This document shows positions 37,462 through 49,900 of a stretch of 64,000 bases of DNA, one piece after another (positions within the stretch are counted from its first letter, which is position 1; every line of letters begins with the position of its first letter). Origin of the DNA: Gymnothorax reevesii (taxonomy: Eukaryota; Chordata; Actinopteri; Anguilliformes; Muraenidae). Location: positions 119,525,166 to 119,589,165 of the forward strand of contig CM056576.1 in NCBI GenBank assembly GCA_029721435.1, written 5' to 3'. Below the pieces are notes generated by a model. That model ran no database searches and had not been told where the DNA came from. It saw only the letters and a program-made list of their open reading frames with translations. A program made the position numbers and the translations under genes.

Positions 37462-37626
37462 CCTGAAAGGCAGAGGCATGACTTGTTAACAGATATTTGA
37501 CCTCAAAGTTGTAGGAGGCAATGTTCTGCAGGGTCTCTCTCTGGGCTGCGGCCTTGTAGCTCTCCTCCATCTTAGGGGTGCAGCACGTGGGGCCGCTGTG
37601 CTTGCAGATCTGCAGGTTCACGTCAT
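37462..37626 (-). CDS. gpc5: Glypican exon 2: Cys-rich segment (CxxxxGPTCC)
   Basis: The acceptor reads CCCATCAG and the exon begins ATGACGTG. With the last G of exon 1 this makes a GAT codon and reads DDVNLQIC. Residues 64-72 give C-K-H-S-G-P-T-C-C, followed by a TPKMEESY stretch. This is the hallmark of glypican exon 2 (GPC5 has PTCCTRKMEERY, GPC3 has PTCCSRKMEEKY). The exon closes with HASAFQ and one G before a GTGAGC donor at 37461. Three of the conserved glypican cysteines fall here. Its 165 bp are exactly 55 codons (phase 1 to phase 1). The longer open frame running into both flanks (37310-37687) is intron read-through and should not be translated. Confidence 0.92.
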
Positions 37627-38278
37627 CTGATGGGCACAGCAATCGGGACATTAAATTTGAGGAAGCAAAATTAATTGCCAATAACAATCAGCAAATGATC
37701 TAATGATTAAAGTGAAAGACAACCTTCATCTGAAGTGAGCAGCAAATGAAAGAATTTCCCCTTCAGTGTTACAAAATATGTTTTTGGTAATTTAAGGAAA
37801 AAACTGAACTTATCAATAAATACTTATACAATACATACAACCGGATGAAAAAAATCACAGAATCCACCATTTTACCTTTAAAACAGTTTCGTACAATTCT
37901 GGTGGATTGCTGCCTGAGCCACGTGATAGCAGCCTCCTGTCTTTACTGCCTCACTCCTGCTTTCTGCTGCATTTTGTTGCGAGTCAAATCAACTGACCTC
38001 AAAAGAATCAATCAAGTGACTTTTTTGGCCACACATCCTTGCAACAAGTTTCCAGTCAAAATTGGGCACGCTTAAATTTTAAAAATTCTTTCATGTCAAA
38101 ATGCTTTTTTTTTTACACAAAACAAAGGACCAATTGGCAAAAAAATTGGCATCATATCCACTTTAAGAGCCCCTTTTTTGGGAGAGGTTTTTATTTTTCT
38201 AGCCCGCCATCAACCTCCTCTCTTTTGAGGTCAACCTATTCATTTAACTACTTCTTCTTCTTCTTTTGTATGAGGCAG

Positions 38279-38542
38279 CTAGGCAGTCTGTTCCAGGTGT
38301 TGCAGCCAGCTCACTGTTTCAGGTTTGGGGCTGGTAAAGTCAAGGGTTGTGTCTTCCAGTGGTCGGAGGATGGGGCACTCGTTGACAATGTGGTGCGCAG
38401 TCTGGTCCGTTGGTCCACATATACAGGCTGCTGATGGGTGCAGCTCCCAACAGTTCATGTTGTAGTTGAACCTGCCGACACCAGTGCAGAGTCTGTTCAG
38501 TGTGACCCAAATTCTGCAGGGTAGGTCTACACCTGGTGGCAA
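38279..38542 (-). pseudogene. LINE ORF2 C-terminal fragment (zinc-knuckle region)
   Basis: The minus-strand frame reads LNRLCTGVGRFNYNMNCW, then ACICG, then TAHHIVNECPI. This matches the C-terminal Cys-His region found downstream of the reverse transcriptase in several fish LINEs (RTGVGRF...C.CG...TADHI...CP). It is a fragment with no RT core beside it. It lies in glypican intron 1, in the same orientation as the gene. Confidence 0.7.
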
Positions 38543-39263
38543 CGATATGTCAGGGGTGACTGTGAATTGGTTGGGAGGAGTGGCCTCCTGCCAAAAAGTT
38601 CTCCACTGAGGAACCCCAAATTAGCCTGCTGGACTCAACAGTTTCAAGTTATTTCAAAAAACTTCAGGTGAATTTAATAAGACCAACATAACACAAAGCT
38701 GGTTTAACTCTTTACCATTTGCATGTCAAATAAATTTGTCATGATGTGCCAATTAGTTATCACCAATTAGGAGCCAACTACATCTTCAATTTGATTGGTT
38801 ACATTGTTTTCTCTCATTTTATGCTGTTATTTCCAATGCATCGCAATGTGGGTATGGCATTTTTTTTTTATTCTTGATGGCAAACATAGCGCTTTCTGTT
38901 ATCTTGTGAGTTAAGAGGGCAATTAACTTCTCTAAATATTAAATACACTTAATTAAGACAAATTAACAGCTTGTTAAAATCCTGCGATTGCAACTGTGGT
39001 TGGAACAAAAGCCAGCATACTCAGTGGGTCCCCAGGAACAACATTGAAGACCACTGGTCTAGGCAGTTTGTGAGATTCAAAGCCTTAGTGGCCGCCTCTT
39101 CACCAGGTTCCGCCTGCAGGAGGTCGTTGTGGTGTGATTCACACTCCTTATCCCATGTGGGGATGTAGCAATGACGGAAACCACGTGGGATGGCGCTCTT
39201 GGCTTATCTGATGAGGAGTGAGCAGAGTACTGAGTTAAAATGGTCCAAATCAGAAGATGTGGG

Positions 39264-39590
39264 TTAAGGAAGGGTGTCAATACCCAAGTCCACAAGGGTT
39301 GTGTACTGGTTCCACTTAGTCTTGCAGAAGCTCCACCTCTTGACTGGTTTGGAGCGGATAGGTTCTATTGGGCTGTCTGGAATTGTCAGTGATGGCCTAC
39401 GTTGTGATCTGGGAAAAGGGGCCAAAATGATGCGATGGGGTGAAGGGCCCATCAGATTTGCAAAACTAAGGTCTGTGTTTGAGGTTGTGTTCCATCTGCC
39501 AGAGTGGAAGCTGTCTGGTTGCTTTGGATCATACAAGAGCTGCACACCAGTTGCTGAGGCCCAGTCCTCTTGAGTTACACCATCTGAGTT
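39264..39590 (-). pseudogene. LINE ORF2 endonuclease-to-RT linker fragment
   Basis: The minus-strand frame contains FHSGRWNTTSNTDLSFANL, then HRIILAPFPRSQRRPSL, then PIRSKPVKRWSFCKTKWN. I recognise this as the end of the endonuclease domain and following linker of fish LINEs (the T.NPDLSFA motif). It lies upstream, on the minus strand, of the C-terminal fragment at 38279-38542. The two are therefore probably remains of one LINE copy that lost its central RT. Confidence 0.65.
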
Positions 39591-41819
39591 AGCTGATGTG
39601 TATCCCCAAGTAGCTATTTATTTTTTATACACACAGAAAGTTTTGTGAAAAAATATTGAACGTAATTTGATTTCTGCTCCGGAAACCAAATGATTACAGA
39701 CAGACTGCCAAGGGGATAAAAAAAAGTTTACATTAAAGGATTGATGGGAAAGTAATTTTTTGGAGCTTTCATAATTTTCACACCTGTAATACAGGGTTTA
39801 AGGACAAACCAGACCCATGTAGACAGAATACACAATACATAAACAATCTCTCTCTTTCTCTCTCTCTCTCTCCCTTCCACTCCCTCTCCCTCTCTCATTA
39901 AATGCTGGTATTGTCCCCCTTAATTGTCCTAGTTTAATAAGACAATATCTGGCTAAAAAAGACATCTATCAACAAGCCCAACGCAAGCCAACATAACGTC
40001 AGCAATCAGCAGTGAACCAAAATAATATGCAGGGTCAAAATGTTCTCACATCTCTCACTAAGGAAATTACATAATGACATCCACCCCCCGATAACAAGTC
40101 AGCTATTAAATCTCAATGCCCTGGGGTGTGAGGCTGGGTGTCTTGTCTCCCCAACTTGGTATTGCTGTGAAACAGGAACCCGAGACAGTGGTCCCCGGGG
40201 GGCCCCGATGACCTGTGCCCCTATTTCCGAGTCTGTCCCTGAAACACAATAGGCTGCGCCCCAAGTCAGAGGACCACAGTCGATTAATTACCGGGTGAGA
40301 TTGCTCCCAAGCGCCAGCTGCGTTCATCCCCGCGGAGGGCAGTCACCCCCTGCCCAGTCCCCGCACCCCTCACCCTGCTGGCTCCCCGCCCTATGTTATC
40401 TCCGGCATGAAACAGATACCCCGAGACCTCGCAATCCACGCTGGGCTGGAACCAGACAGAGAAAGTGCTTCATAAATAGACTGTGGCCTCACTGGCTGGA
40501 GCTGCAGGGGTGGCTCATAGTTCTGTAGGCATTCTATAACTAACGGTGAGCTCCAGAGCAACGGCCCTGAGGGGTCGTGCGGCTACCAATCCCAAGGTCG
40601 TCATACATTCCAATTCACTTGGTACACTGATTCGAATTTAGCATTTTGCGGCAATACCGCAATTTCATTTCAAGGTTGGTTCTGCGGAATAGCTTGTGAA
40701 TTCATTGTTTTTAGAAATAATCATGTAATGTGTCAGACCTCAAAGAAATCCTGGCAATCGAGTTGGACAGAGAGCCAACAATATCAAGTGTGAGACACTT
40801 TCAGGCAAAGGAATGGGATAAATTACACCATCCAAATGGCGGACTAAGCAGTCAAAACGTCCCCAATGAAAAGAATTGTTTGCCAGTTTGTTCAGTCATA
40901 ACACAAACACAAGGAGACCTCAAATCCCTGATTCAAGCACTATAGACTTAAAATAAAACATGGAGGTACACATTCACATTCACAAACCTGCCCTGGCAAT
41001 TAGCATTCTGTTTTCTAGACTGCCATAAACTGCGGCTTTAAATTCTTTCATCTTTAAACACTCTCAGGTTGCTTTTGATTGATAACATGGGCTAAGTAAT
41101 TTTCTAAATTTAGACTTTAGAATGCACAGCTTGCAAAGAATCCAATGTCAATGGCATGGCACACTGGCCAGTAGAAGATAAAAAAATCACATGACAAATG
41201 CAAGAAGGACAATCCTAAAAAGACTCATTTGTTCCATGAGTTTAAAAGAAACCAGACTCGGTCACTGATCAAAGAAAAAAAACACATTTTTTTTCAGCGA
41301 TAATAAGCATGCAACATAATATATTTTTTTTTTTTCAAAAGAACCTAATTTCTTCAGGTGGCATTTTGATTTACCTTCTGGGTACCTGAATAAACTCTCA
41401 TGAATGCAGGTAATTAATGCAAAATTTGGTCCCTCGGATGTTATTTTTTCAGCTACCGTCAAGGAAGTGCCTTTCACTTTGATGTGGTTCCCCCCTTCAA
41501 AGCTGAACTGCAGTTACTCCATATTGAGTTGCCTTGATTGGGAGGGATTTTGTTGAAAGAAAACATTTCTCCTGCAGGGTCTGCCGCATACTTGAATATT
41601 TTGGATCCCCCTGAATCGCAGTTGAAATGTTTGCCTTTTAGAGTCCAACTGAGTGATGACCACAGTGTATAGAGGAGAGCTTGAGAACAGGAGGAGGAGG
41701 GCAGGCCAGCGGTCTATTGGAGGTGGTCAAGAGAATCCCCACTGGAGGCAAGAAACTGGGGAGGGTTATGCCACAATGAGCAGTCTGTATCCTGACCACT
41801 GACAGACCAAGTAAGATTT

Positions 41820-42310
41820 CTCCTTCTCTCCTCCTCAAATAAGCTCCTCTAAAGACTCCTGCTCCCTCTCTCATTCTGCTGCAAACACTACCAGAGACCT
41901 TTTCCCCAATCATCCAGCCATAAACTCAATCACAGACTCTTTTTCTCCCTTCATCTGCAATAAACTCAATAATAGACTCCTGTTCCATCTCTCACCCTGC
42001 AAGAAAATCTATCAGAGACTCTTGTTCTTTCTCGCATCCCGCTACAAACTCTCAGACACCTGCTCCCTCTCCATCCAGCAAATCTCTAACACAGAATCCT
42101 GTTCCGTCTTCCTCAATTACAGTCTCCTGTTGCCTCTATCACTCACTTTAGAAACCTTCTGAAAAACTCCTGCTCCGTCCCTCATCCTGTCGTAAACTTC
42201 ACCAGACTCCTCTTCACTCTCTCCCCTTTTCATAAACTTAATCACAGATGCCCTTTCGACACTCTCCTCCAGTTATAAACTCCATCGCAGACTCTACTGT
42301 AAGAAAAAAA
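41820..42310. repeat. Degenerate tandem repeat (CTCCTGCTCC...AAACTC...CAGAC phrase)
   Basis: The phrase AGACTCCTGYTCCvTCTCTC, followed by CCTGC-AAAACTC-A-CAGAG, recurs about 8-9 times with a period near 45-60 bp (for example near 41845, 41935, 41965, 42020, 42058, 42090, 42165 and 42205). The units are strongly diverged. This is an old minisatellite in glypican intron 1. Confidence 0.6.
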
Positions 42311-42618
42311 CATAGAAATGCTGAGTGCAGCAAAGAACCAGTAACTGAAAGTCACAAAGTAAGATGCTACCTCAAGCATTCACATACATTATTTTTGGTC
42401 ATGTACCTCAGCAATAGAAGAAGGAAAACTGCTTTTCCCAAATGGATATCATATGCTCATCTTATGATTATTCATACTACTCACAGCAAATGCTTTTCCC
42501 TCCATTACCTCATGATCATGTATACATATTGCTTTGCTTATGAGTGGAATGAACCATTGTTAACTGTTATTCCAATTAAGGCAATATAGAATGCAGAGTA
42601 TAGGAGCAGAATTTTTTG

Positions 42619-42671
42619 TGTATATATATATATATATATATATACATATATATTTATATATATATATATAA
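42619..42671. repeat. (TA)n microsatellite
   Basis: It is about 53 bp of TA with two interruptions. Confidence 0.95.
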
Positions 42672-45014
42672 ATCATCTGATAAGCAAGTATAGTGCATCA
42701 TCTAATTCACTTCAGCTGAAAAACAACTCAGATGAACCAATCGTTCCCATGTAGAAAGTCTTTTCTTTGAGTCAGAGATGACATTTACACTACACTCCTG
42801 TCCCATCTACCCCTGTTATGGGCTTCAGTCCATTCCACTAATTTTGACACCCTCCCCCTCTTCCTCTCGCCACTTCTTCTTGGGGAATCCCTTCAGAAAC
42901 TGCAAATTGTACACTAGCCACTTGAAGGGCAGTCCAGGCAATTGGACCTGCAAGTGAAGAATGTAATATCACCCCCTCGACCAAGGCTCAAGGGTACAAA
43001 CCTACAGCACTGCAGACTTGAAGCAAAGAAATGACCCACAATGCATCACGTGAAGCCCAAGCTTCCTGTTGAAAAAGTTCTTGCTCTCTCCTGACTGTCC
43101 CTACCAAGGAGTGCTTCCATTCTCACTTTAAGGCAGCTGATATCAGCAGCAAACGAGCTAACAAGCCATGTGAATGTAATCATGCTAGTTAGCTCGCAAT
43201 TCTTATTCAAGATTGAGTTTAAGCCTCAAAAGTTGTTTTTCTCGTAAGTCAATCATTCATACAATCCGAATGAATTCTCTGGACGTACTGAAGTCACGCA
43301 ACAGTAACTAGCATTTGCGTGGTTTCGCTCACAAACTTCCAAGTACATGCACGGTGTATTAAAAAATGTGCCCATCCTTCCCTCGTTCCTCCTCTTGGAT
43401 TCAAGAGCCTACTTGAGTATTTTTGGTCCTGCATCGCATCTTCCTAAGTGAAAGCGACCAGGGAAAGTGGGGAGGGCAAAATACTTTTGAATTGGACCAC
43501 AGCCACAGTCTCCATCACAAAATACCTCTCTTTTCTTGCAATGAACTCCATCAATGACTCCAGTTCCCTCGCCAACACTGAAATGATAAAGGAATTATCT
43601 ATCACATCAGACAGAAATGCACTAACCTTTCAGACACTGTTACCTGCTGAGGAGAGAAAAACTGCAGAGGAGGTGCTTGAACGGCGAACACCGCACCTTA
43701 GCTGAACTTCAAATTGCTGAAAGGGACCATCAATACCAGAAATAGGGGAACTGAGCTTGCTGGGTGAAACTAATGGGAGTGTGATGGGGTAGTGGGAGCC
43801 TCCTGACTGATCTCTGTCTGACGCCCATTGAGCTTGTGATGTATGAATTGAGCTTGTCACTTGACAGAATGCCAAGAAAGGACAGACTTGCAGTGGAATA
43901 AATGGTGAACAGTGAACAGGTGTGTTTGTATGAGGGGGCAGGACAGACTGTCCAAGTGTAAACAACGCTAGCTTGATTTGTATTCCTTCACTCAAATCAG
44001 CCAGTAGTAAAACACTGCTACAAACATGTGTAAATTGGATAAGGACTAGAGCTTTTGTGAATGCCTTGCAAACAATACACTGAGAAAGGGATGGCTATGA
44101 AAAAAAGAGATTTCAAACAACTCCATAAGCCATCTTAACAACAGCTTTGCACCAACAGTCGCCTTTGCTTCAGTCTGAATAGGGTTGACCGATGTGCTAT
44201 TTGGCATTTAGCTGGCTTTTCAAAGCTGACTCTACCTCTGAGATGGCTTTAAACAGTGTGATACTGCAGCGTGAATGGAACCTGTCAATCACTGTTGGCT
44301 TTGGCCAGCGTTGTGTGAAAGGTAAGGAAAAGTTCTGGAGATGTGGGCCATGACTAGAGGCTAAATCCCTTTCCTGGCAACAAATCACAGGCTTGTTTTA
44401 TGTTGAAAGAAGTTAAAATAGCTATTGAGCTTCAAATCAGCAGTAACACGGAGAACTGTGTCAAGCGTATGAGCATAAAAATGGGAAAGAGTGTTTCATT
44501 TATCACAATTAGGACTGCTTCGATTCACCTGCAACGTCTGGGGGTCAGAGCTGCACAAATTTGATGACTGTGTTCATTTTAACCGGAACTTGACAAATCA
44601 AAAGTGTAAAATCAGCTACAACCTTGTATTATCGCTGAGGCACATCTCCCCGCAGTCCTTATGTTGATTAAGCTAACATAGCAATATCAGCATCTAATAT
44701 CTGCATGGCTCCTTTGGCTACAAAACACAGCACAGGAAGACTTGTAACTTTTAAATATAATCCCTGAATAAGCAACTTCAAAGCAATGCTTTTCTAAGGC
44801 ACAAACTGGCAGAGGTACAGACTAACAATTTATTAATTAAAAGTCCATGGAATAAAAATGATCTTAAGTGTCTACAAGACCGTTTTGAATCAAACTAGTA
44901 CAGAACTGATGAAAATGAATTGTGGAAGCAAACAAAGCATTTTTATGATATGAAACTTTGACAAATTTGACAACACTGCAAGAAATGTCTGTCTAACCAA
45001 GTCATTTAATTGAC

Positions 45015-45245
45015 CCCAGTCTCATCCCGACGTGTCACATATTGACGATACCTGATCAAGCGTCGATATACAATGCAAAAGGAGGCTTTTTGTGTCACTT
45101 TAAAATGAAGCCTACCCCCTAACTCCTAAGCCTTAACCCAAATCTTAACTGAAAGTGTCAAATAAGGATGCTAAAAGCCTCCATTTGAGCAGTATACCGA
45201 GGCTTGGTCCAGTAGTGTCACTATACGACAAGTCGGACTGAGAAT
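45015..45245. mobile_element. MITE with imperfect ~75-bp inverted repeats
   Basis: The left arm (TCTCATCCCGACGTGTCACA, then ATTGACGATACCTGATCAAG) is complementary to the right arm (reverse complement TCTCAGTCCGACTTGTCGTA, then TAGTGACACTACTGGACCAAG) through GGAGGCTTTTAG. The centre, about 45115-45150, is a CCTAA/CTTAACCC-like stretch. It has no coding capacity. The target duplication is not clear, so the superfamily is open. Confidence 0.65.
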
Positions 45246-47002
45246 GTGTTCTTTAATCTTACGAGACCGCTTATCCTTTTTCTCACAAGCAGAAAATATT
45301 TTTACCATGCACTTGACAAGTGAAATTTTCTTTATCCAATGGACAAATCTCAAAAATGTGCTAAAATTTATCTCACATCATTTTTGTTTTACTTGCAAAA
45401 ATGGTCACGGAAATAAGTGTTCTGTGACTAAATACAAGATTAAAATGCCTGGCAAGATTTTTTTTCCTATGTAGTAACCACAACCCTACTGAAATGCTGT
45501 ATAATCCGCTTGAAATGTGACAGATCACGAGGGAGCAGAGCCTCAAACATTGCACAGTTAAATGCGCACTACTGGCTCACATTACCAAAAATTAATTTTA
45601 AAAAATTCAAAGTAAATATAATAAATAGTGCATTTGCACAATTATGACAGAAAGCTAGTAAGAAAATAAGCTCTTCTGCCGGGCTAGTTTGAAAACAACA
45701 ATTACGGACTTTTCATTTTGTCTAAACAAAAGCAAACTCATTAGGTTTCCCCTGGTCCAACCCTGCTTCTCCACCTCCTCTGTCTAACCTTGAGGACCAG
45801 CCAGCCTCTAACTCTTTGAGCGGACGGCAGTTTCACAGCGTATGAAATCAAGAACTGCTTTACTTGGCTTTTGATCTGAAAAGTCACTCCCCAAAATCCC
45901 CCCCGCCCCCGTCACCCCTACCCTGTGGAAGTGCTTTGAAGAGAGGGCCGCTAGGCTCTACCCAGAGAAAACTTCTTCAGATTTCTGAAAAAACAAACAC
46001 TAAACAAGTGGCGTGATGATCTTGCGCTGCCCATTTACCAGGCTCAGGTGTTCAAATGCGCACAGGAACGAACAGATGCAGGGTTTCAGCACATTAGCCC
46101 ACAGCCTACTCATTAAATGCAATGGTGATTATTGAACTGTGCATCATACCTAAATGATCATTGGCTAATGAGCTAGCAAAAACAAATTCACAAACAAGTA
46201 CTCTAGTGGAGAAAAAACATGAAAAAAATTCTCTGTTTGCCAGTCAAAAAAGTCATGAATAAAAAAAAAATCAATCCTGGATATGTGAAAGTATACAGTT
46301 ACAATTGCTGCTAACAATATCAAGCGATGCTAACAAAAGGTTAAACTATTCTAGTGTTAACTCAGCCGTTTAAAACCTGAATCACACATTGCTCCAAAAT
46401 CAGCTGCTATCTCCCTCACTTTACAATAAAGGCGGACAGCGCATTAAAAGAGTGTATAGCACACACTACAGAGCAGTGTAGTGCTCCCGGCAGTTTAAAA
46501 TCAAATATTACGATTTTCCTCCACGACTTTTGCCAGCCCTCATTTTCCATCCTAAAATACATTCCACTTAAGAGTGACATTCTCTATTTCATGTCTTTTC
46601 GAGTTGTTCATAAAAAGCAACATGTCTGATAGCATTACAAGATACAATTTTTTTTTCAGTGATCATCAAATCATAATCATGTGTGATTATGACACAAAAC
46701 AGAATAAGGTCCCAAATTCATCACTAGACCAGCCATGACTTAGGCATGCATATGTTCTGACTCACTGCCAAAGATGGAGATAGGCCATGTTTTACTGCAC
46801 TGATGAGTATTTGGAAGGATAATGCCATTTTAATATAAAGGACTCGGAGCAAAGCTAGTTGGATTTGTCCATTCTAGGCATAGAGCACCCCTATCCCAGT
46901 TCTGTGGGAAAGCAGCCATGGCTACAGTAGCAATATTTGCAATTTTGTGAAACAGAAAACAGAAAGTTGCAAAGTTAATGATTTTTCTTCACAGATTCTG
47001 AG

Positions 47003-47569
47003 TAGTGGTGTAACAATACGCCAATACAGTATCGTATCATGATGCAAAGTCTCCGATACGATACACTGAATCTGAGGACGTGTATCGGGATACACAAGGC
47101 TTTTTAAAATACTCCACATATTTTCTTAAACCCAGAAATTGCAACATTTTCTATCGCTTTAAAGGAAAACCTGCCTAATATTCCACGATGTTGCATCGCT
47201 TCAAGTGCAATTTGTAGAAGTGTTGTTTCAACTTGTTTGAGTTTCCAGGCTTCAAGTTAGCTACAAATCATAAGCAGTTTGTACTATGACTGGAGACCCA
47301 TTCAGCTTTTTATCATTTATTTAAGTTGAAGACATTGACCTGAACAGTAAACACACAGTGGTACCTAAAGGTAAACTAACTGTATTCTTTTGTTTTAATA
47401 ACCTTTAAAAGCCTTGTCTGGAGAAATATTTCTGTGTTACTGCTTACTTGTAAGTCCATAGAAAGTCAGCAGTAAAATAATTTGTAGTGTATCAGAATAC
47501 ATATCGTATTGCGACCCCTGTATCAAGATACGTATCGTATCGTGACCCCACTGTATCGTTACACCTCTA
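47003..47569. mobile_element. Non-autonomous hAT-type element
   Basis: The inverted ends are TAGTGGTGTAACAATACG (left) and GTATCGTTACACCTCTA (right). Subterminal ATACGATAC and CGTATCGTATCG motifs are repeated at both ends. The flanks are ATTCTGAG (46995-47002) and ATTCTGGA (47570-47577), an imperfect 8-bp duplication as expected for hAT. It is 567 bp long with no transposase. Confidence 0.75.
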
Positions 47570-47900
47570 ATTCTGGATAATATAAATATAAGGAAAATAA
47601 TGCTATAGCAAAATAAACATGAAAAATCACAGATGCTACCGCACATATATTTTAGGGGAAAAGATGGGGTGTTAGCTGTAAGGCTTGGACCTTGCAGCCC
47701 TCCTCCTCACACTCTCACTGCCACAGTAATTAGTGGCATCACCTGTGGTTCATTACTAATGAGCCACAAGCGCTTGGGACTTAAGGCTTGCTTGTGCAAG
47801 CCTTGGGTGCTCTGCAATTATCTTCCTTCCCACTGCTGGTCAGTGGGATTTTACCTGCCACCTCCCCCTGTCTTTGGTTTATTGTTTTAGTTGGAACATT

Positions 47901-48298
47901 AGGTCACACTTTAGATTAAGTGTTGCTCATAAAGGCTTTATAATGCATGTATAAAGCCTTCATAAATGAGACATAATGTCTTCATAAATCATACATGAGC
48001 AAATGTGATGCTTTGTAAAGGGCGAAATAACGCATCTTTATTAAACATGTGATGCCAGATGTGATATAACTGACAATGTCACTTAGCTAGTGGCTAAATG
48101 CTATAAAGGGTGACATTTTCAGCTAAATTACATTGTCACATCTGACATCACATGCTGAATAAGGATGTGTTATTTCATCCTTTACCAAGAATGAGATTTG
48201 CTCATGTATAATTTATGAAGACATTATGTCTCATTTATGAAGGCATTATACATGCTGTATAAAGCCATTTTGAGCAACACCATCTTAAGTGTTTTCAG
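47901..48298. mobile_element. MITE with ~170-bp inverted repeats (long hairpin)
   Basis: The left arm runs AAGTGTTGCTCATAAAGG through TTCATAAATGAGACATAATG to CATGTGATG. The right arm is its reverse complement with a few changes and ends GAGCAACACCATCTTAAGTG. The flanks GGAACATT (47893-47900) and AGAACATT (48299-48306) give a 7-of-8 bp duplication, suggesting hAT. A transcript would fold into a hairpin covering most of its 398 bp. Confidence 0.78.
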
Positions 48299-48306
48299 AA
48301 CATTGT

Positions 48307-49900
48307 TTCCCTTTTGGTTGGTTTGTATTATACCTTTTGTAAATTAAACCACCTCATCACTTCCAGCCTTGGTGCATGGGTCTAACCCTTCACTCCACGG
48401 TCTTAGAGCCCATCAGACAACCGTTTGGCACCCGGCAGGACAGAAATTGTTACATTGGCACAATTATAGACATCACTGCCTACTCTGCTTTTACTCTTAA
48501 CCTCTCTCAGAAATGTTTTTCAGTCACGTATACAGTGCTGTATTCAACACCAACCACAGGACTGTTTTTCAAGCCTCAGTGGTACTACTGTGGCAGTCTT
48601 ACACTTAGACTGATGGTGAGATCCTCTTTTATTCTTGAACTGAATTAGATGTGACCCATTCCAACTCACTCCCCTCTACTTCAAAATACCTTCAAAGGGG
48701 CACTGTCATGCAGAAAAAAAGTAAAAGTATGCCAATAAACCCATCGTGTATCAGTCTGGTGAGGTCCAAGCATCAATTTCTACTACTTCTAACAGCCTAC
48801 CTTACTGTCTGTCTGTCAATCCATCAGTCTATCTGTGTCTGAAATATAGCCCCTTCTCTCCACCAGTGATAGTTCCAGTTTTCTTACTGAGGAAGAATAG
48901 CCACATGTGGTGTCTAATTGCTTCCAGCAAAATCAAGGAATGCAGGATGAACGTGTACACATAATCACATTGTTAGAGGTGTACTTCACTTTGTCACAAG
49001 TATTTAAGTTGTCAAATCTCCCTTTCATTACACCATGAGAGCTGGGAAAATGAATCATAGGCCTACATTTGCTCCTCTGTGTAACCGTAACCAGGTAGCC
49101 TAACAAAGCATCAAAGACAAAGTGCCAAATTTAGCGGAATTCTTCGCAATTGCAATGTGCTACGTTGGCTAGGAACCCTTATTTTTACCCGAGATATTAT
49201 TTCACTACTTTTTAGAGGTAACTATTTTTCTTTCCAAACTCACATAGTTAGAATACCACTGAAATAGTTCTATTCAGCAGCCCTGCAATCAACTTCAATT
49301 ACAATGACCACGATCGTATTATTCCCTTGTTGACTCTTTTTGGCTCCTGGTTTCATGGTGTGGCAACGGCAGAACGGAGGAAACGCGTTTTAGTGCCATT
49401 CCTGATGTATTCTCCAATGCATTTAAGTTTGCTTTATGCGACATGTGAATATCATTTTGTGTATTTCCAGCCGCTGAGCTCACTAAAATTCTTTTTAGCA
49501 TCAGCGGAGCTCCGTCTGGCGCGCTGACTCATGTGTCCAGGGTAGCCTAAGCTATAGTGGATGTCTCTGTCATAATTTGTCAAGTCGGCTTTCAAGAACC
49601 CTGTCTCATTTCGCAACGCGAGTGACAGCGGTAGCATCATACTAACAAATAAAGTTTGCAAGACCCACTTTCGAGTCAACTTTTGAGTACTTGTTCTTGA
49701 ACATCTTGGTGCGGTACGTAAAGGTTACCACAAGCGTTAAGTTACTTATCTGTTAAAAAAGACGGCCATCTGCCTGGATTACACTATATTTGTCAGGGTC
49801 TGATCTACATCATAAAGACTGTAGTACTAGTCGAAACAACTGCGCACATGTACTCCAGAAAGCAAGAGCATCCAAGCACGAGCATTTCTAGCGCACTAAC
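48307..49900 (-). other. First 1.6 kb of glypican intron 1
   Basis: This is the region directly downstream of exon 1 on the minus strand. A 75-codon minus-strand frame at 49452-49679 has only a TTG start, with internal ATGs at about 49640. It reads MMLPLSLALRNETG... and ends in GWKYTK. It looks superficially like a secreted peptide, but I recognise no family and it may be chance. Confidence 0.4.

Larger units (their letters stand above)
39600..45014 (-). other. Glypican intron 1 segment, no recognised gene
   Basis: It contains a CT-rich tract (39846-39897), a (TA)n tract (42619-42671) and a run of loosely repeated CTCCTGTTCC / AAACTC / CAGACTC phrases over about 41820-42300. No coding similarity is seen. 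Confidence 0.5.

Noticed and set aside
37310..37687. The full 125-codon minus-strand frame as a gene
   Set aside because: Only 37462-37626 is glypican exon 2. The rest is intron read-through.
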